Below, one piece after another: positions 1 through 64,000 of a stretch of DNA of 64,000 nucleotides. Under the pieces are notes generated by a model. It was not told the DNA's origin. It worked only from the letters and a program-made list of their open reading frames with translations, and searched no databases. This DNA comes from Prosapia bicincta (Eukaryota > Arthropoda > Insecta > Hemiptera > Cercopidae), in the NCBI GenBank assembly GCA_036971475.1, contig JBAIZL010000001.1, forward strand, positions 76,847,271 to 76,911,270. The letters run 5' to 3'. The first letter of the stretch is position 1. Each line of letters starts with the position of its first letter. The translations under genes were made by a program, and so were the position numbers.

Positions 1-2693
1 AATTTAATTATTATTATTCAAAAAGATTTTTAATGTTCCTTCTTGAAGATTTTATTATACTTTTTTAAAAGCCAACAATTTGGAAATAAATTTGTAACTA
101 TTAATTAGATATGTGCTAGTACAGGGCCTTATGTATTAGAGTATTATTTTTTTTATATACATCATAATTAAAACTTTTAGAATATGTATTAATAGATAAA
201 CTTAAATATTTTCAATAACGTTCAACTACATGTGAATCCGATTTTTCTTATTTTCTAGTTGAGGTACATTCATATACTATGTGTTTTCCTGAAATTCAGT
301 GTGACAGAAACATCTTTATTTCATTGATGCAAAAAAAAAAAAAATGATATGTACCTCAGTTCACCCTAGCTCAAAAGTGTTTGATTTTGTATAAATTTTT
401 TTTCTTTAAATGTTACTAATGCATACAGTGAAAGTCTTGTCTTCTGAGTAGTTAGGTTACTAAACTACTTGTTAGCTACATATTTGTGTGTGGCTCTTTT
501 TACATCTGTACTAAATAAAACATAGTACTTTCAACATTTCTTATGTTAATAAAAAATTTGCTTGTCATTAAGTTAAATTTTAATTTTAGGTTTAATTATT
601 TCTTTGTTGTGGTATAACTTGTAAAGTGTATATTATGTTTTCTTATAAAAGTTGATCCACTTCGTGTCAGTACATCACAGTTTGTATATATTTATGTAAT
701 TATATATTGCCAAACGAATACGATATACTTGTTACTATATAACCCAGAGATATTGTAAAGATGTAGAGTATATTATATTTTTAATAATTTGCTTAATTTT
801 TGTTTTGTATAACTTGCATTTAATTAGATACAATGCCCGACTGTAAATATTGTTGAATGTATAGCTGCAGAATGTCATTGTATGTTGCATGGATGTATAT
901 AGCTAAAAGTAAGGATTATACAAGTAAACGTGTTAATGTTATATATAAACTCTTGTATTGTTTTATTTCCTTGTTGACAGCAAGCATGATTCTTCAAAGT
1001 AAAAAATTGCAAAAATAATGATGGAGTACATGTTTTGGAAATAATTGAGGAATTCATGACAAATAATAATAAAATATATAAAATATTTTTCAAAAGTAAA
1101 ATATTTCAAACTCAACTTTGATTTCTCTCCAATTAATAACATAGCAATTACCTTTATTTCAACATAAGAGAGTTTGTTGTTTCAGCTAAGCAATAATTGT
1201 TGAACCTTGATGTTGTGTTGTAAGTGATGACTCACAAGGTTTAGTCCTGAGTGTTATGTTTAAAACACGCTGCCACATGAAAAATCTGAAGCTGGAAATA
1301 TATAATCACAACCTCTTTCTTTGTAACCATAAGACAATTGTAATAGTTTTAAAAAAAATTTCAAAATAAATATATCATAATTTTTGTAATCAATAGAAGC
1401 ATGCAATTTTTTTCAGATAATTAAATGGTCTGATGTAATTTTTTTATTAATACCAGACATTACCAGTTAATTAATATGGTTATATAAATATTATTTTAAG
1501 TTATTGTGAATATTAGAATAAAATGGATATTCTCTTCCAAATATCCATGGAAACATCAGCAGCTCTAATGGTATCCAATAGGATAATATGCTCAAAATCA
1601 AAATAATTTTTTTTATTGTTTACCAAAAGTTATACCAAGTATAATGATGTAAATGGCAATAAATTAAAAAAACTCCAGGCTTCTATAAATACTAATAATA
1701 GAGACATTTAGTTCATATTATTTTTTTCTTTGAAGTAGGAATTTATTGTATGTCAGGAACAAAAAACCAAAACTCATTTTACAAAATTTAAAAAATTAAA
1801 TTCTTTATTTTAGAATATAATAACAGAAAATGTTGATCGGTAAAGTTCTACAATTTCATATTACAAATAATTATCACAAAATAACTCAAGTAATTTTACA
1901 TGTTTGAATGAATACTTACTTAATCTAGAAATATTTACACCATATGAAAATATAATGGTTCATAGTAATTAACATAGTTATATCAATTCATGATAACATA
2001 TAAAGTAGGAATACACATTGAATAAGATATATGATGGCTATGAGGTACTGGTATTATTACCTATGGAGCCGCAAAAACATTGACAAAACTATAACAGGGG
2101 TCATGAATCACACCTGCTGCATGAGAATGCAGATACGACTGGGAAACAAAGTTATTCAAACAGGAACATTTTGACCACTAAACTTTAAGATTTCTAGTTT
2201 CTACAAATAGAAGAACTTTTTTAGCTGGAATGAATTATCAAGAGAAAAGTAATTAAATCACTTTATAAAGTTGGCATTATACTACACCAAATATGCAAAC
2301 TAGGGAAAATTGTAAAAATTCATTGACAACTGTCTGGGGAATATTGACAATGTCAACAAATTTCTTGAACTCTTTCAATTTCAAGAAAACAGAAAAAAAG
2401 TAAACACGAATGTCGACCTCTAAAATGAAACTGTTAGGTTTTAAACTTACGATACGGAGATAAGCCGAACAATTGAACCAATTAAGTTACTGAATTCTGA
2501 GAATTTTTATTAATTTTACTCAGTCTGCCAGAGTTTATTTTGCATTGTAAAAATACCTTAAACATTACCTGAATATTTAAAAGTCTTATCATAGAATAGA
2601 AAACATTAACAAAGAGTAAAATATGTAATTTATACTTTAAAAGGATGGTGACAGTATTAAATTATTAGGTCGTGGTAGATGATGAGACGATGG
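1..2693. other. 3' flank of RAD50, no gene seen
   Basis: AT-rich sequence with many homopolymer runs. I see no coding pattern, no transposon terminus and no RNA gene on either strand. Part of it may be RAD50 3' UTR. Confidence 0.5.
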
Positions 2694-62014
<59,321 letters not shown>

Positions 62015-62854
62015 CTTTAACATAAAAATAATCTATTATTATAAATTTACAAAAATAATTTATGAAATAATTTTTATTCAAATATATGCAATAAAGACCT
62101 GTGTAAATGTGTAAACATTAACAAAATAGTAAAGTTCATTTGAATGACATAAAATGCAAATATAAAACAATCCCTTTTGATTGACTCATTTCTAAACATA
62201 TCTACAGCTGCAAAACAAATAATTCTGCTCTACGACACTCTTGCTAATTCAATATGCTGTTGCTCTTGCGATTATAAAGATACCTAATTTGTTTTGCAAA
62301 CTTGATACAGTAAGTTTATTTTGGAGATTTTGTTTGGTAGCTTATTTATTATATATAATAAATAAATAAAATCTCATAACAACATAAACTCTTTATTTAA
62401 ATCCTGATGTACATTTTAATCGCATAGTAATCATCTCTGTAGAAAATTACTGCAACAGTAGCCACATTTGGTCAGTTACATTTAATATATATTCATCGTT
62501 AATGCCCTTACCACACCTCTACACTATCTGACCAATTACGCAGCAACAAGATCCAACTTTCTCCTACAAGGAAAAATATATCATACATTTTCAGTTAATG
62601 ACCTCGTTTTGCGTTAATATGAAGAATTGACTATATAAAATGGTTTGAAGAAACTCTTAATAGACATCTTTTCTTATGCTACTCTCCATTCATCTCACTG
62701 CATGTTAAACAAAAATTCCAGTTTATATTAAATTTTCCTTTTTAGAAGAAACGATATAAACGTATTGGTATAATTGTGACTATTAAGTAACATTTAATCA
62801 CAATTAAATCAAAACAATAACATGTATAATTAAGCACGGACATTTTATTAAGAT

Positions 62855-63154
62855 TATAATGAAAATATTGAAAGAACCCCAATACCACAAAAATAACAAA
62901 TAAAACAAGTTACTTAAGATTAAACCCTTATGTACATTTCGATGACCATGCCATCATCATCAGAGGGTCTTATTACAAAATACAATCTAGCACACAAGAA
63001 GTTACAAACTAGAACATTCTTAAAGTAAACTCAAACAAGGGTTTAATCTTAAGTAACTTGTTTTATTTGTTATTTTTGATTATTTTTGTGGTATTGGGGT
63101 TGTTTCAATATTTTCATTGTAATATATTGTACCACTGTGCCCTTGATATTGTGT
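62855..63154 (+). mobile_element. small palindromic retroposon, copy 3 (right arm truncated)
   Basis: A perfect 13-bp duplication ATTTTATTAAGAT (62842-62854 and 63155-63167). The left arm is complete, including a hammerhead-like fold. The right arm starts only at about 63037, at AAGGGTTTAATC, within a base of the predicted cleavage site. The unique tail is at the right. Confidence 0.88.
62923..62969 (-). ncRNA. hammerhead-like motif, consensus core
   Basis: Identical arrangement to 55524-55570: GACCCU/AGGGUU, CUGAUGA plus U, GAUGGC-AUG-GUCAUC, GAAA, AUGUACAU. Confidence 0.62.
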
Positions 63155-63309
63155 ATTTTATTAAGATGATAAAACCATAGGTGTATGGAAAATTTGGATT
63201 TATATATAACCTGTGACCTGGAGAGCATGTGCAAAAGTTATAAGATTAGCAAAAATATCTTAGACAAAGTTGATATGAAAATTGATTATGAAGGTATAAG
63301 TTGTTTTAA

Positions 63310-64000
63310 CACGTTCAGCACGGCTATCGTACCGGTACGCTCTGGGTTTCCTTACGAAGCACAGAGAGCGTGCCTGTGTGCTCCCAGCTTATTTTATTAG
63401 AGGCGGCGAGCTCACCGGCATGCTCACTCCCATTCTAATTGAAACTTCTCTAGTGTTGATATGTGTTTGTATAAGGGTTTGATTTTTACGTCAGTGCTTC
63501 AGAAGAGTTTGGAGAACATTGTGCCTGAGTCGTTTTTGAGTCTGACCATCCCAAGTTAACTTTTGATGCGTCAACTGAAACAATGCTTCAGGGAGTTTTA
63601 TGAACAGATTTAATTTGGTTTAACTTTTATATTTTAATGTTTTTTTAGTTTGAACCACTTAATGCTGCAAAATATCAGGTAAAAACAACGATCATAAAAA
63701 TTAACTAAGCTTTCCGAACTAACGCAAGAATAAACGATACCTGCCCTATTAGAGTGAATGAACCAACTCGAGATGGGAACAGACTATTGTAAATACAAGT
63801 CATTGACAAAATGCTTGGATGCCCGGAAACCTATTGTGTCATCATAAGATTGTAGTAAACAAATGTCAGCTAATCTCGGCTATAAATAGTCTCGGACATG
63901 ACATATGTATTATCTAAGTCTCCGTTTACATTATCAATCTCTATGGCTTTGTGAAACACATGGCACAAACAGAAACAAACATTCCGAGTTAAACGTTGAG
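63310..64000 (+). mobile_element. repeat module continuing past the window
   Basis: Begins after a TTAA (63306-63309) with CACGTTCAGCACGGC, which could be a piggyBac-like end. 63352-63640 is the complement of part of 60060-60290, and 63655-64000 matches the interior of the pogo MITE at 15798-16703. A TATA box (GGCTATAAATAGTC) lies near 63882. The other end is outside the window. Confidence 0.5.
63878..63895 (+). promoter_or_regulatory. TATA-box candidate within the shared module
   Basis: CTCGGCTATAAATAGTCT is conserved here, at about 16132-16150, at about 23654-23672 and, on the minus strand, at about 60048-60064, while surrounding bases diverge. It may be a transposon promoter. Confidence 0.4.

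Noticed and set aside
62015..64000. Next upstream RAD50 exon
   Set aside because: I scanned the minus strand and found no coiled-coil coding stretch with splice sites. The exon probably lies beyond 64000.

Overview
The window is AT-rich animal DNA, probably from an arthropod; a chelicerate is a guess. Evidence for an animal is a gene split into many short exons with GT-AG introns, plus mariner, pogo/Tigger, hAT, piggyBac and Penelope-like elements (PLEs) lying between the exons. One host gene occupies the window: RAD50, the ATPase/zinc-hook subunit of the MRE11-RAD50-NBS1 DNA-break repair complex. It is on the minus strand. Sixteen exons can be placed with matching splice phases, from 62014 down to 3811, and a short probable last exon lies at 2694-2718. 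They encode about 840 residues: the first half of the coiled coil, the CPLC zinc hook, the returning coil, the ABC signature (RGRCSAGQK), Walker B ([11 protein letters not shown]) and the H-loop (VITHDD). The N-terminal part with Walker A lies beyond 64000.

Everything else I can identify is intronic. 2.9-3.4 kb: PLE tails. 4.8-6.3 kb: dead mariner pieces and a hAT derivative. 6.9-7.7 kb: a piggyBac derivative. 8.5-9.2 kb: a 146-bp duplication and a 39-bp minisatellite. 11.5-12.4 kb: a retroposon split by a DNA transposon. 13.3-21.6 kb: a repeat cluster with two PLEs (reverse transcriptase plus GIY-YIG nuclease), a hAT insert, a pogo MITE, a nearly intact mariner and a perfect 110-bp palindrome. 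23.4-25.5 kb: pogo MITEs. 26.4-28.8 kb: a BED-finger hAT element. 34.5 and 38.1 kb: hAT-type MITEs. 40.5 kb: an RNase H fragment. 43.3 kb: a Tigger derivative. 47.8 kb: a second mariner. 56.4-60.9 kb: a Tigger inserted in another Tigger. 63.3 kb to the end: a module shared with several other elements.

The most interesting signal is a set of hammerhead-ribozyme-like folds in PLE tails and in small palindromic retroposons with 9-13 bp target duplications (46.1, 43.9, 49.5, 55.4, 62.9 kb). Helix II changes in sequence but stays paired in nearly all of them, GAAA is constant, and the catalytic 3-8 pair is either C-G (CUGANGA) or U-A (UUGANAA/UCGANAA). One palindromic copy is truncated within one base of the predicted self-cleavage site. 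Hammerheads in PLEs are known; the U3-A8 subclass and the truncation are the parts worth testing. I saw no tRNA, rRNA, CRISPR or second host gene.
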